Shown here: positions 1 through 8,550 of the stretch, one piece after another
Position numbering within the stretch: position 1 is the first letter of the stretch
Layout of the letters: the number at the start of each line of letters is the position of its first letter
Origin: JBBDMU01 sp040878115
GTDB taxonomy: Bacteria; Bacteroidota; Rhodothermia; Balneolales; Natronogracilivirgulaceae
DNA: 26,012 nt
Assembly (NCBI GenBank): GCA_040878115.1
Contig: JBBDMV010000067.1
Location: 1-26,012, forward strand
Direction of reading: 5' to 3'
Translations under genes and position numbers: made by a program
Notes under the pieces: generated by a model
The model's input: the letters and a program-made list of their open reading frames with translations, nothing else
What the model was told of the DNA's origin: nothing
Databases searched by the model: none

Positions 1-104
1 AGAATGCATGAACCCTGAACACTCTCATAAACACCATCAAATCTCATAAGCTTGCCCGGTGCATCACACAGGGACCTGCTTTTTGGCTTGTGGTACCAAT
101 TTCT

Positions 105-1391
105 TCATCCATACCTTACCCAGCGTACCATTTCACGCAGGGATGCCTTTTTGCCGTACATCAGGATGCCGACGCGGTAGATCCGCGCGCTTAGCCAGAT
201 GATCAGCAGAAAGGTGAGGGTGCTGAATAGCAGGCTCGCGAAGAGTTGCCAAAGGGGTAAATCAATGACGGCCATTCGGACGGGCATTAAAATAGGGGAG
301 AAAAATGGGAATAATGAGGTGATGATCGCGAAATTGGAGGCCGGGTCGCTGGCAACTCCGCCGAGGAGCATGATCGGGATGATAAGCAGGAAAATAACGG
401 GCATCATAAGTTGCTGGGTGTCGGTTTCGGAATCAACCGCAGAGCCAATGGCCGCGAAGATGGAGCTGTAGATCAGGTAGCCTAACAGGAAGAACGTAAT
501 AAAGCCCACCCATAATGAAACTCCTATGGTAGGTATGGTAAAGGGCAGGTCACCAGCATCTGTTGTGCCCATGCCGATATCGGCAGGTGAGGCCATGCCA
601 CCCAATAACGACATGATGGGAGCAGCTAATGCAAGTAACGCGGCACCTGTGGTTATCCATATCATAAACTGGGTCAGGCCTACCGCTCCTATGCCGAGCA
701 CTTTGCCCAACAGCAGCTCAAAGGGTTTGACGCAGGATGCCATGACCTCAACTACCCGGCTGGTTTTCTCCTCGATAACCCCACGCATCACCATGCCGCC
801 GTAGGTAAACAGGGCAAAATAAATGGCAAAAGCCATGAAATAGCCTATCCCAAACAATATGCCGGAATCCTGCTCTTCAGTCCCTGAGCTGCTTAATGTC
901 CGGGTATTTAAATCGATCCTTTGTGCCATGATGGCTTTGACTTCAGGATCGGCATTGGCCCTTTCCAGCCTTTCATCACGGATTGAGTTCATGATGTCGT
1001 TCCTCACATTGTTGGTTATGCTAAAACCCACACTGCCATCATGAAAAAAATCAGGGGCGATGTTATCGTCCAAAATGCCTTCGGGGATGAAGACATAACC
1101 TTCTAAATTTCCCTGGACCACTTGGGTGCGAAGTTCCTCGGAATCCATCCCTTTCGTTGCTTCGTAAAGGTTTGGGTTTAATTCCGCCATTCTTTCGTAA
1201 ATCACCCCTGTTTCATCATGTACAGGGAAGGTGCGTTCACGATCTGAGCTAAAGGACATTAGTAATATAGGGACAACAAGGATAGCCGTCATGATGACGG
1301 GGGCCAGTATGGTGGTAATGATGAAGGTTTTGGTGCGTACGCGGGTCAGGTACTCACGCTGGATGATGATTTTGAGCTTGTTAAAATTCAT
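105..1391 (-). CDS. ABC-2 type transporter permease (NatB/YhaP-like)
   Basis: Inner-membrane permease of an ABC exporter, 428 residues. The N-terminus is a short basic stretch followed by a membrane segment at about 22-46. A large extracytoplasmic domain of about 130 residues follows, then five or so hydrophobic segments from about residue 178 to 410. This is the NatB layout of the ABC-2 family. The motif VIEEKTSRVVEVM after the second membrane segment is typical of that family. The gene ends in a basic tail. It lies 46 bases downstream of the ATP-binding gene on the same strand, so the two probably form one operon and one exporter. The founding member NatAB exports sodium, but many relatives have unknown substrates, and nothing here identifies the cargo. 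The stop is followed by about 100 bases to the window edge with no recognisable gene. Confidence 0.9.
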   Translation of the reverse strand: MNFNKLKIIIQREYLTRVRTKTFIITTILAPVIMTAILVVPILLMSFSSDRERTFPVHDETGVIYERMAELNPNLYEATKGMDSEELRTQVVQGNLEGYVFIPEGILDDNIAPDFFHDGSVGFSITNNVRNDIMNSIRDERLERANADPEVKAIMAQRIDLNTRTLSSSGTEEQDSGILFGIGYFMAFAIYFALFTYGGMVMRGVIEEKTSRVVEVMASCVKPFELLLGKVLGIGAVGLTQFMIWITTGAALLALAAPIMSLLGGMASPADIGMGTTDAGDLPFTIPTIGVSLWVGFITFFLLGYLIYSSIFAAIGSAVDSETDTQQLMMPVIFLLIIPIMLLGGVASDPASNFAIITSLFPFFSPILMPVRMAVIDLPLWQLFASLLFSTLTFLLIIWLSARIYRVGILMYGKKASLREMVRWVRYG

Positions 1392-1437
1392 GCTTGATCG
1401 GTCATGTTAAGATAGACGGCTGGGTTTGGTTTGCCTT

Positions 1438-2361
1438 TTAAGTCAGGATTTGGTCTTTGGACAGGTTTGCTTCGCCTACTGTTGTGATGAATATCTCGTT
1501 AAGGGTGGGTTGGATGAAATCGAACTTCTGGACCTCGACATGGCGTATAGCTTCACGAAGGATATCTTGTTCGCTTTTGCCATTCAATAAACGTATTTCG
1601 GCAAAGTTGGACGAGCGGTTGTTGATCCGCACATCATCGAATTCGTCGAGAAATGAGCTGTTACCTGAAAAGTTTAGCTGGACGGTGTTGCGCCCGAATG
1701 ACCGTTTGATCTCGTCGAGCTTGCCCTCTAACACGACTTTGCCGTGATTGAAAAGGCATATGTGATCGCACATTTGCTCGACTTGCTCCATCCGGTGGGT
1801 GGCGAAGATAATGCTTTTTCCATTATCACGCAGTTCCAGGATGATCTTCTTGAGTAGTTCGCTATTGATGGGGTCCAGTCCGCTGAAGGGTTCGTCAAAG
1901 ATACAGATATCGGGGTCATGGGCAATGGTGGCTATGAACTGGATTTTTTGCTGCATGCCTTTTGAAAGTTCGCCAATCTGTTTCTTGCTCCATGTTGCCG
2001 CCTCAAACCGGTCAAGCCAGTAATCCAGGGACTTCTTCGAATCGGCAGCGGAGAGTCCTTTAAGCCGGGTCAGGTACAAAAGCTGTTCATAGACTTTCAT
2101 CTTTTTATACAGGCCGCGTTCTTCAGGTAAATAACCCACCATCTTTTGCGTAGCCTGCGATACGGGCTGGCCCATGATTTGAATGGTCCCTTCGTCCGGT
2201 ATCATAATATTATTGACCATACGAAGCGTCGTCGTCTTGCCGGCACCGTTTGGTCCTAATATCCCGTAAATCTGACCTTTTGGGACTTCGAAGTCGGCGT
2301 GATCTACGGCAAAAGTTTTCCCAAAGCGTTTGCTGACGTTTTTTAAACTGAGGATAGACAT
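1438..2361 (-). CDS. ABC transporter ATP-binding protein (NatA-like)
   Basis: Cytoplasmic ATPase subunit, 307 residues, partner of the downstream ABC-2 permease. Motifs are complete: Walker A GPNGAGKT (36-43), signature LSKGMQ (132-137), Walker B ending in FDEP (155-158), D-loop SGLDP and the switch histidine in ATHR (189). The signature is LSKGMQ rather than LSGGQ, which is common in the NatA/YhaQ branch. The last 90 residues carry the extra C-terminal domain of these exporters and end near the motif PTLNEIFI, typical of the subfamily. The gene is first in a two-gene operon and diverges from glgA across 213 bases. Substrate unknown. Confidence 0.92.
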   Translation of the reverse strand: MSILSLKNVSKRFGKTFAVDHADFEVPKGQIYGILGPNGAGKTTTLRMVNNIMIPDEGTIQIMGQPVSQATQKMVGYLPEERGLYKKMKVYEQLLYLTRLKGLSAADSKKSLDYWLDRFEAATWSKKQIGELSKGMQQKIQFIATIAHDPDICIFDEPFSGLDPINSELLKKIILELRDNGKSIIFATHRMEQVEQMCDHICLFNHGKVVLEGKLDEIKRSFGRNTVQLNFSGNSSFLDEFDDVRINNRSSNFAEIRLLNGKSEQDILREAIRHVEVQKFDFIQPTLNEIFITTVGEANLSKDQILT

Positions 2362-2574
2362 ACGGAGTTAATATGGTTTTATATCATGAATGAAAAACAT
2401 AATAACAACTAAGCTTACCATTACAAAAGATTGAATATTTTGCAATACCCGAAATATATAAAAAAGCCATGTATTTTCCCTCTCTGATGTTGTGGTCGGG
2501 CAATGGCATAAAACTGAGGCTTTCCAGTTTTGTTTAAAATGGATACCTTGACTTATTTATCTTAACAGGAAAAT

Positions 2575-4020
2575 ATGCAGGTACTTCACGTTAGTGCAGA
2601 GTGTTACCCGGTTGCTAAAGTTGGTGGTTTGGGAGATGTTGTCGGAGCATTGCCCGGGTACATGAAAAAGCAGGATGTCGATTGCAGGGTAATTCTGCCA
2701 AAGTACCGAACATCATGGATAACCAGTCATGAATTCAGGACAGAACATGAAGGTTATATCCGGTTGGGCCATGAGCGGATAGCTTACCGTCTCCAGCGGG
2801 AAGAGGACGACTCTCTGGGTTTTCCTGTATTTGTAGTTGATATAGAGGGGTTGCTTGATCGTCCGGGAGTTTACGCGGATGTATATACGGGGCGTTCTTA
2901 TCCTGATGAAATGGAGCGATATGTCTCTTTTCAAATAGCCGTGCTGGATTGGTTGAAGTCCAAAAAGGAGAAACCGGACCTTATTCATTGCCACGATCAT
3001 CACACGGCTTTTACACCTTTAATGATGAAAGCTTCTCCGGTTTATCACGAATTCAGGAATATCCCATCGTTGCTGACTATACACAATGGCCAATATCAGG
3101 GTTGGTATGATACTAGCAAAAGGTCTCTTCTGCCAAAGATCAATACAGAAAGTGAAAGCCTGCTGTATTGGAATGGGCAGATCAATGCTTTGGCCTGTGG
3201 AGTGCGGAGCTGCGATCGTGTGAGTACCGTTTCAAAGACCTATCTAAAGGAGCTCCGAGAAGATAGCCTCGGCCTGGAGCCGATCTTTGAACAGGTCGTT
3301 GACAAGTCTACAGGAATTGTCAATGGTATTGATTTAAAGGTCTGGAATCCAGGAACCGATTCTTTGATTAAAAAGAAATTTCAAAAGAAAAATGTTGTTC
3401 AGGGCAAGTTGGCCAATAAGCAGGCTTTGTGTGAAAGGTTTTCGATAAGCCCGGAGTTGCCGATAATCTCATTTATCGGCAGGCTCACATCACAAAAAGG
3501 GGCGGATTTGCTGCCCGATCTTATAGGGAAGTTTATTGATATGGGGAATAAAGCAGGTTTCGTTATTTTAGGTACCGGAGAGCCTGAACTGCATGATCGT
3601 TTTACCCATATGAGAAGCCAGTACGTAGGTTATTTTGATGCATCCCTTGAGTATAACGAAGAGCTGGCCCATTTGATTTATGCGGGATCGGATTTCATCA
3701 TCATGCCATCACGATTTGAGCCTTGCGGATTAAATCAAATGTATGCCATGCGGTATGGAACGTTGCCTATTGTACGCAGTGTAGGCGGCTTGTATGATAC
3801 GGTTGTTGATCTCGAAAAAAAAAGCGGCTACGGCATTCTTTTCGATAATTTTAATCTTGAAGATTCCTATGATGCTTTGATAAGAGCTCTAAAAGTATAT
3901 TATGATAAGACGCTTTTGCACAGCTTGCAGAGCAAAGTTTTATCCCTGGATTTTTCATGGCGAAAGTCAGCTGCACGTTATAAGCTGATGTATCTTGAAC
4001 TAATGCAAAAAGGAAAATAA
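2575..4020 (+). CDS. glgA: Glycogen synthase (ADP-glucose type)
   Basis: Transfers glucose from ADP-glucose to the growing alpha-1,4-glucan chain; GT5 family, cytoplasmic. The 481-residue length matches bacterial GlgA. The N-terminal domain starts immediately with the substrate loop KVGGLGDVVGALP (15-27). HCHDHHTAF, LTIHNGQYQG and STVSKTY follow in the expected order. The C-terminal GT-B half has the hinge IGRLTSQKG and the nucleotide-sugar site SRFEPCGLNQMYAMRYGT (from about 379), including the catalytic glutamate of the EPCGL loop. The ATG is preceded by AACAGGAAAAT, an adequate ribosome site. glgC starts one base after the stop, so the pair is one operon. An imperfect stem AAAACTG/CAGTTTT at 2510-2531 lies in the leader; its role is unknown. 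Confidence 0.96.
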   Translation: MQVLHVSAECYPVAKVGGLGDVVGALPGYMKKQDVDCRVILPKYRTSWITSHEFRTEHEGYIRLGHERIAYRLQREEDDSLGFPVFVVDIEGLLDRPGVYADVYTGRSYPDEMERYVSFQIAVLDWLKSKKEKPDLIHCHDHHTAFTPLMMKASPVYHEFRNIPSLLTIHNGQYQGWYDTSKRSLLPKINTESESLLYWNGQINALACGVRSCDRVSTVSKTYLKELREDSLGLEPIFEQVVDKSTGIVNGIDLKVWNPGTDSLIKKKFQKKNVVQGKLANKQALCERFSISPELPIISFIGRLTSQKGADLLPDLIGKFIDMGNKAGFVILGTGEPELHDRFTHMRSQYVGYFDASLEYNEELAHLIYAGSDFIIMPSRFEPCGLNQMYAMRYGTLPIVRSVGGLYDTVVDLEKKSGYGILFDNFNLEDSYDALIRALKVYYDKTLLHSLQSKVLSLDFSWRKSAARYKLMYLELMQKGK

Positions 4021-4021
4021 T

Positions 4022-5299
4022 ATGATGGAATCAACCATAGCTGTTATTCTCGGAGGCGGCAGAGGCACACGACTTGAACCTTTAACCAGTAAACGGTCAA
4101 AACCCGCCGTGCCCATTGGAGGAAAGTATCGTTTGGTTGATATTCCTATTTCAAATTGTATGCACTCAGATATTAAGCGTATTTTTGTGCTGACCCAGTA
4201 TAATTCGGCTTCGCTTAACCGGCATATCAAGAATACGTATCAGTTTGATTTGTTCAGTAGCGGTTTTGTGGATGTGCTGGCCGCTGAACAAACTCCTTAT
4301 TCTCAACACTGGTTCCAGGGAACGGCTGACGCCGTCAGGCAAACCTTTCATCATATGGAAGACGAACCTTGTGATTATGTCATGATTTTGTCTGGCGATC
4401 AGCTGTATCAAATGGATTTTACCAAACTGATGAAAGAGCATGAGCAAAATGGTTCAGGCCTGACCGTTGCGACTATACCCGTAGCTGCTGATGAGGCTAC
4501 GGATTTCGGGATTATGAAAAATGATGCCGATGGCATCATTCGTTCATTTATCGAAAAACCAGGTAAAGATGTACTTGCTGATTGGAAGTCTGAGGTCTCC
4601 GATGACCTGAGAAATGAGGGAAGAGAATATCTGGCTTCTATGGGTATTTATGTTTTTAATAAAGAAGTTCTCTATCAATTATTCGAAGATCATCCGGAGG
4701 CGAAAGATTTTGGCAAAGAGATTATCCCCAAAGCCATTGACTCTTCTCTAAAAGTAAGTAGCTATAACTATACCGGCTATTGGACGGACATTGGTACTAT
4801 CAAATCCTTCTTTGAAGCTAATCTAGCCTTAACGGACGAGCTTCCGAAGTTTGATCTTTATGCCAAAGATAAAATGATATTTACCCGTGCCCGTCTGCTT
4901 CCGGGCTCCAAGATTTCGGGAACCCGGCTTGACCGTGCCGTAGTTGCCGAAGGTTCCATAATCGAAGCCGACCATATATTTCGATCTATTATAGGGATTC
5001 GGTCCCGTATTGGCCCAGAAACCACCATTCAGGAGTCCATTATAATGGGTAATGATATTTACGCCTCCATGGATGAATTGATTTCAAAGCATGATATACC
5101 ACCTATTGGAATTGGCCGCCGATGTCATATCCAGAAGGCTATTGTTGATAAAAACAGCCGGATTGGCAATGACGTTAGGATTACTGGCGGTGATCATTTA
5201 GAAAATGAGGTAAATGAAAACTATTCCATCGTTGATGGGGTTGTAATCGTGATCAAGGGTGGTATTATTAAAGATGGTACGGTAATTGGAGGTGATTGA
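4022..5299 (+). CDS. glgC: Glucose-1-phosphate adenylyltransferase
   Basis: Makes ADP-glucose and pyrophosphate from ATP and glucose-1-phosphate, the regulated step of bacterial glycogen synthesis. It has 425 residues, close to the usual 420-430. The nucleotidyltransferase signature LGGGRGTRLEPLT is at about 10-22, followed by SKRSKPAVPIGGKYR, where the lysine and arginine positions belong to the allosteric and substrate region. GTADAVRQ, LSGDQLY, IEKPG and DFGKEIIP occur in the expected order. The C-terminal third is the hexapeptide-repeat beta-helix (ISGTRLDRAVVAEGS onwards). The ATG lies just after AAAAGGAAAATAAT, so the ribosome site is inside the end of glgA, consistent with tight coupling. 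No branching enzyme or phosphorylase is present in the window. Confidence 0.96.
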   Translation: MMESTIAVILGGGRGTRLEPLTSKRSKPAVPIGGKYRLVDIPISNCMHSDIKRIFVLTQYNSASLNRHIKNTYQFDLFSSGFVDVLAAEQTPYSQHWFQGTADAVRQTFHHMEDEPCDYVMILSGDQLYQMDFTKLMKEHEQNGSGLTVATIPVAADEATDFGIMKNDADGIIRSFIEKPGKDVLADWKSEVSDDLRNEGREYLASMGIYVFNKEVLYQLFEDHPEAKDFGKEIIPKAIDSSLKVSSYNYTGYWTDIGTIKSFFEANLALTDELPKFDLYAKDKMIFTRARLLPGSKISGTRLDRAVVAEGSIIEADHIFRSIIGIRSRIGPETTIQESIIMGNDIYASMDELISKHDIPPIGIGRRCHIQKAIVDKNSRIGNDVRITGGDHLENEVNENYSIVDGVVIVIKGGIIKDGTVIGGD

Positions 5300-5323
5300 A
5301 TTTAAAAGTCGAAATGGTATCCA

Positions 5324-5400
5324 AAAGTTGTCAAATCTGGCTAGCCAGTGATTCGAATAAAAATAACATTCTTCAAGCAACGAGAAGATTTGACAACTTT
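5324..5400. repeat. 15-bp perfect inverted repeat with nested palindrome between convergent genes
   Basis: The left arm 5324-5338 (AAAGTTGTCAAATCT) and right arm 5386-5400 are perfect reverse complements separated by 47 bases. The spacer begins inside a second perfect palindrome, CTGGCTAGCCAG (5337-5348). The element sits between the 3' ends of glgC and the convergent exonuclease gene. It may act as a bidirectional terminator, but the loop is long and no clear T-tract follows either arm. A small non-autonomous mobile remnant is an alternative. Confidence 0.6.
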
Positions 5401-5412
5401 GCGTTCAGAGCT

Positions 5413-6126
5413 CTAATTAATGGCTTCCTGGATCTCTGTAAGCTTTTGCATGGCCCGCTCGCGCAGGTTGTCAAAATTATCTTTATTCATATCACCCACG
5501 GTGTATTTTAAGTGGAGCCATACCAGGTAAGTAGCGACTACATCCTCATAGCAGTAACGTTCAATCTTATCAAGCTCATTGTCGCGGAACATAGACAGTA
5601 CCTGATTGCCTTCGCCGGTTTTCTTAAAAGGTATTCCGATCAGGATGCCGATATGTTTCAATTTTGGCCATGAACTTGCACCGAAATTGCTGAACTGGTC
5701 AATTAGATCAATATTTACTTTACTAAAGCGATACTTGATGTCATGATTGTTTAGTCTCAACGGAAGCTGCAGGCCGTGCTTCATGGCCCGGTAGGTTACC
5801 AGAGGCAAATCAAAGCCCCGCCCGTTATGATGAATTAACCCAAAGTCTTTATAAGTGTTAAGAGTGTTGCTCAGATCTATCAAGCCTTGTTTTTCATCAG
5901 TTCCTGTCCAGGCTACTTTTTGTTTGGGGTTGCCCAGATCGTCAATCCATAGCCCGACCCATGAAACAAGCCTGTGATACATGGGAGGGAGAAATCCCCC
6001 CCTGTTTTTAGCGAACTCTTCACAAGCAATTTCAAGGATCTTATCATCGTCGGGATCGGAGTTATCTAAAAGATCACGAAGCAAATCAAAATCAGGTACA
6101 GATTCTATATCAAATACGAAGTACAT
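5413..6126 (-). CDS. PolB-type 3'-5' exonuclease (ribonuclease H-like)
   Basis: Predicted DnaQ/PolB-like 3'-5' exonuclease, 237 residues. It has no polymerase domain and is cytoplasmic. ExoI is FDIESVPD (5-12), giving the metal-binding Asp and Glu. ExoII is HHNGRGFDLP. The ExoIII-like segment YCYEDVVAT near 200 gives the third acidic residue. These match the stand-alone 'predicted 3'-5' exonuclease related to PolB' family found in many Gram-negative genomes. Its physiological substrate is not established, and a repair or RNA-processing role is only inferred. The gene is monocistronic, with glgC converging on its 3' side and the EF-G-like gene diverging 250 bases upstream. Start ATG at 6126. 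Confidence 0.85.
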   Translation of the reverse strand: MYFVFDIESVPDFDLLRDLLDNSDPDDDKILEIACEEFAKNRGGFLPPMYHRLVSWVGLWIDDLGNPKQKVAWTGTDEKQGLIDLSNTLNTYKDFGLIHHNGRGFDLPLVTYRAMKHGLQLPLRLNNHDIKYRFSKVNIDLIDQFSNFGASSWPKLKHIGILIGIPFKKTGEGNQVLSMFRDNELDKIERYCYEDVVATYLVWLHLKYTVGDMNKDNFDNLRERAMQKLTEIQEAIN

Positions 6127-6343
6127 AGGGGAGGGTGTTAAGTAATACTAATGTTTAATGTCATGGGTAGCCAACCTGGGGTAAACATGTTGTAAAATGG
6201 TAATTATTACCTTAAAAATAGCCATAATAAAGATTAAGAAGAAGAAAAGACATCAAGCAATGCTGATGATATATAGTTGAAAAGCTGAAGCTCGTTTTTT
6301 TTCTTTTCTTTCTCATACGGATTTTACAAATTAAACTCCATAC

Positions 6344-6351
6344 TATTTTTG
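6344..6351 (+). promoter_or_regulatory. Candidate -7 promoter element upstream of the EF-G-like gene
   Basis: TATTTTTG matches the Bacteroidota -7 consensus TAnnTTTG. A T-rich TTTT lies about 18 bases upstream instead of the TTTG -33 element, so only half of the promoter is convincing. It would start transcription about 20 bases before the ATG at 6377, leaving room for the strong AAGGAG ribosome site at 6365-6370. Confidence 0.35.
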
Positions 6352-6376
6352 CCTGCCCAAAAAAAAGGAGTCGCGT

Positions 6377-8494
6377 ATGAATGTGTATCATCCGTCTAAA
6401 GTAAGGAATATCGTTCTGCTAGGTCATTCTGGTTCCGGTAAAACCAGCCTTTCAGAAACGATGTTGTTTGAATCTAAAGTTATACCGCGCAGAGGGACCA
6501 TCGAGGAAGGAAATACGGTATCTGATTACCACCGTGTTGAAAAGGAAAAACAAAAATCGGTTTATTCTTCTTTTATGAACCTGGAATGGAGAGGACACAA
6601 GATCAACCTGATCGACACGCCTGGAACTGCCGATTATGTGGGCGAGGTCCTTGGAGCTCTCAAGGTGGCCGATACAGCGATTTTTGTTCTGGATGCAGAA
6701 CATGGCGTTGAAGTCGGTACAGAGATGCTGTGGAGGTATACCCAGAAATATAAAACCCCTTCCTTTTTTGTGATAAACAAGATCGATCATCCCAATGCGG
6801 ATTTTCAAAGAACATTGGACCTCGCTAAAGAACTTTTTGGCCGTCCGGTAGTGCCCGTCCAGTATCCCTATAACGAAGGAGAAGGTTTTAACGCCATCAT
6901 TGATGTTCTGAAAATGACGATGTATGAATTTCCGAAAGGCGGAGGCAAGCCTGATAAACTCCCCATTCCTGATTCCCACAAAGCGCAAGCTGAGTTGCTT
7001 CACAACCAATTAATTGAAGCCATCGCTGAAAACGACGAGGTCCTGATGGATATATATTTTGAAAAGGGAACTTTGGGTGAAAATGAAATGCAAAGGGGCA
7101 TGACAAATGCTATGACCAGCGGTGAGTTCACCCCGCTTTTCTGTGCTTCGGCAGAACGAAATATGGGCACCGGACGCATCATGGGCTTTATTGATAATGT
7201 TGCCCCATCTCCAATAGAAGCTAACCAGGCTGATGGCAATGGCCTGGTAGTTGATCCCAATGATCGAACAGCAGCCTATTTGTTCAAAACCGTATCGGAA
7301 GAGCATGTGGGCGATTTAATGTATTTTAAAGCCATTACCGGAAGTATGAAACCGGGAATGGATTTAATTAACCACAGCACTGGAGGAATAAACCGGATCG
7401 GGAGCTTATTTTTATCACAAGGCCATAAGAGGGTTGAAATGCCTGAAGTAAAAGCAGGTGACATTGGTGCCGTGGTTAAGTTAAAGGATGCCAATGTAAA
7501 TGACACCCTTCACGAAAAAGGTTATGATCAGTTTATCGAGCCGGTAGAATATCCTGAGCCCACTGTACGTGCTGCTATACGGTCACGGGACCCAGGTAAT
7601 GAAGAAAGAATGGGGTCTGCATTGAACCAGGTCCAAAGGGAAGACCCCTCCCTGAAAATTGAGCACAGCCAGGAACTGAAGCAAATTATAATCAGCGGCC
7701 AGGGTGAGGAACACCTTGCCATGGCGAAACATCGTCTTCAAAGCAGGTTTAAAGTGGACGTAGAATTTTACCAACCGGGCATTCCTTATCGTGAGACTAT
7801 TACTGAAGCTGTTCGCAGTCATCACAAGCATAAAAAACAAAGCGGAGGTGCCGGTCAGTATGCTGAGGTTCATATGCTGGTTGAGCCTATCATGGATGAT
7901 ATGCCGGAGTACGGTGATCTAAACGTTCGGAAGGTGGATGAAATAGACCTTCCCTGGGGCGGCAAGTTTATTTTCCGGAATTGCATTGTGGGCGGGGTGA
8001 TTGATAACCGGTTCATGCCGGCAATATTTAAAGGTATAATGGATAAAATGGAAAATGGCCCGCTTTCCGGTTCCCGGGCACGTGACATCCGGGTGTCTGT
8101 TTATGATGGTTCCATGCACGCAGTGGATTCCAATGAAGCGGCCTTTAAAACGGCGGGTATGATGGCATTCAAAAAAGGATTTTTGGATGCTGCTCCTCAG
8201 TTACTTGAACCGACTTATAAGATTGAGATCACTGTTCCCGGCGAATTTATGGGTGATGTAATGAGCGACCTGGCCACCCGACGCGGTCAAATACTGGGCA
8301 TGGATTCGGAAGGATCTTTTCAAACGGTATCGGCACTTGTACCGCTTGCTGAATTGTACCGTTATGCGACTCAGTTGAAATCAAAAACACAGGGCCGCGG
8401 GACTCATACCCGAAGCTTCGATAGCTATACACCGGTGCCTCGCGAAATACAGGAGCGGGTAATGAAGGAAACGGCAGAGCTCGAAGAGGCTTAA
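6377..8494 (+). CDS. Elongation factor G-like GTPase (FusA2-type paralogue)
   Basis: Translational GTPase of EF-G architecture, 705 residues. It has a GTPase domain, domain II (about 300-390), and domains III-V, including the domain IV region with SGGAGQYAEVH and the domain V segment PGEFMGDVMSDLATRRGQI. G1 is GHSGSGKTS (16-24) rather than the AHIDAGKTT type of canonical EF-G. G3 is DTPG (80-83) and G4 is NKID (134-137). The switch I region reads EKEKQKSVYSS where canonical EF-G has ERGITI. These traits place it with the EF-G-like/FusA2 group, whose role is often unknown and may not be ribosome translocation. An AAGGAG ribosome site lies seven bases before the ATG. It stands alone rather than in the rpsL-rpsG-tuf operon, which supports a paralogue. 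Confidence 0.88.
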   Translation: MNVYHPSKVRNIVLLGHSGSGKTSLSETMLFESKVIPRRGTIEEGNTVSDYHRVEKEKQKSVYSSFMNLEWRGHKINLIDTPGTADYVGEVLGALKVADTAIFVLDAEHGVEVGTEMLWRYTQKYKTPSFFVINKIDHPNADFQRTLDLAKELFGRPVVPVQYPYNEGEGFNAIIDVLKMTMYEFPKGGGKPDKLPIPDSHKAQAELLHNQLIEAIAENDEVLMDIYFEKGTLGENEMQRGMTNAMTSGEFTPLFCASAERNMGTGRIMGFIDNVAPSPIEANQADGNGLVVDPNDRTAAYLFKTVSEEHVGDLMYFKAITGSMKPGMDLINHSTGGINRIGSLFLSQGHKRVEMPEVKAGDIGAVVKLKDANVNDTLHEKGYDQFIEPVEYPEPTVRAAIRSRDPGNEERMGSALNQVQREDPSLKIEHSQELKQIIISGQGEEHLAMAKHRLQSRFKVDVEFYQPGIPYRETITEAVRSHHKHKKQSGGAGQYAEVHMLVEPIMDDMPEYGDLNVRKVDEIDLPWGGKFIFRNCIVGGVIDNRFMPAIFKGIMDKMENGPLSGSRARDIRVSVYDGSMHAVDSNEAAFKTAGMMAFKKGFLDAAPQLLEPTYKIEITVPGEFMGDVMSDLATRRGQILGMDSEGSFQTVSALVPLAELYRYATQLKSKTQGRGTHTRSFDSYTPVPREIQERVMKETAELEEA

Positions 8495-8550
8495 ACTGTG
8501 CAGGAAATATTTGTGTTGCTTAGTGTATAGGCGGCTGTAGCCTCAAAATA

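Noticed and set aside
6452..7009. 185-codon frame on the minus strand inside the EF-G-like gene
   Set aside because: It lies fully within a gene with complete family motifs on the other strand, has no family signature and shows the composition of an antisense shadow.
8495..8550. Terminator between the EF-G-like and VWA genes
   Set aside because: Only a four-bp stem (AGGC/GCCT or GGCT/AGCC) is visible, without a T-run, too weak to call.
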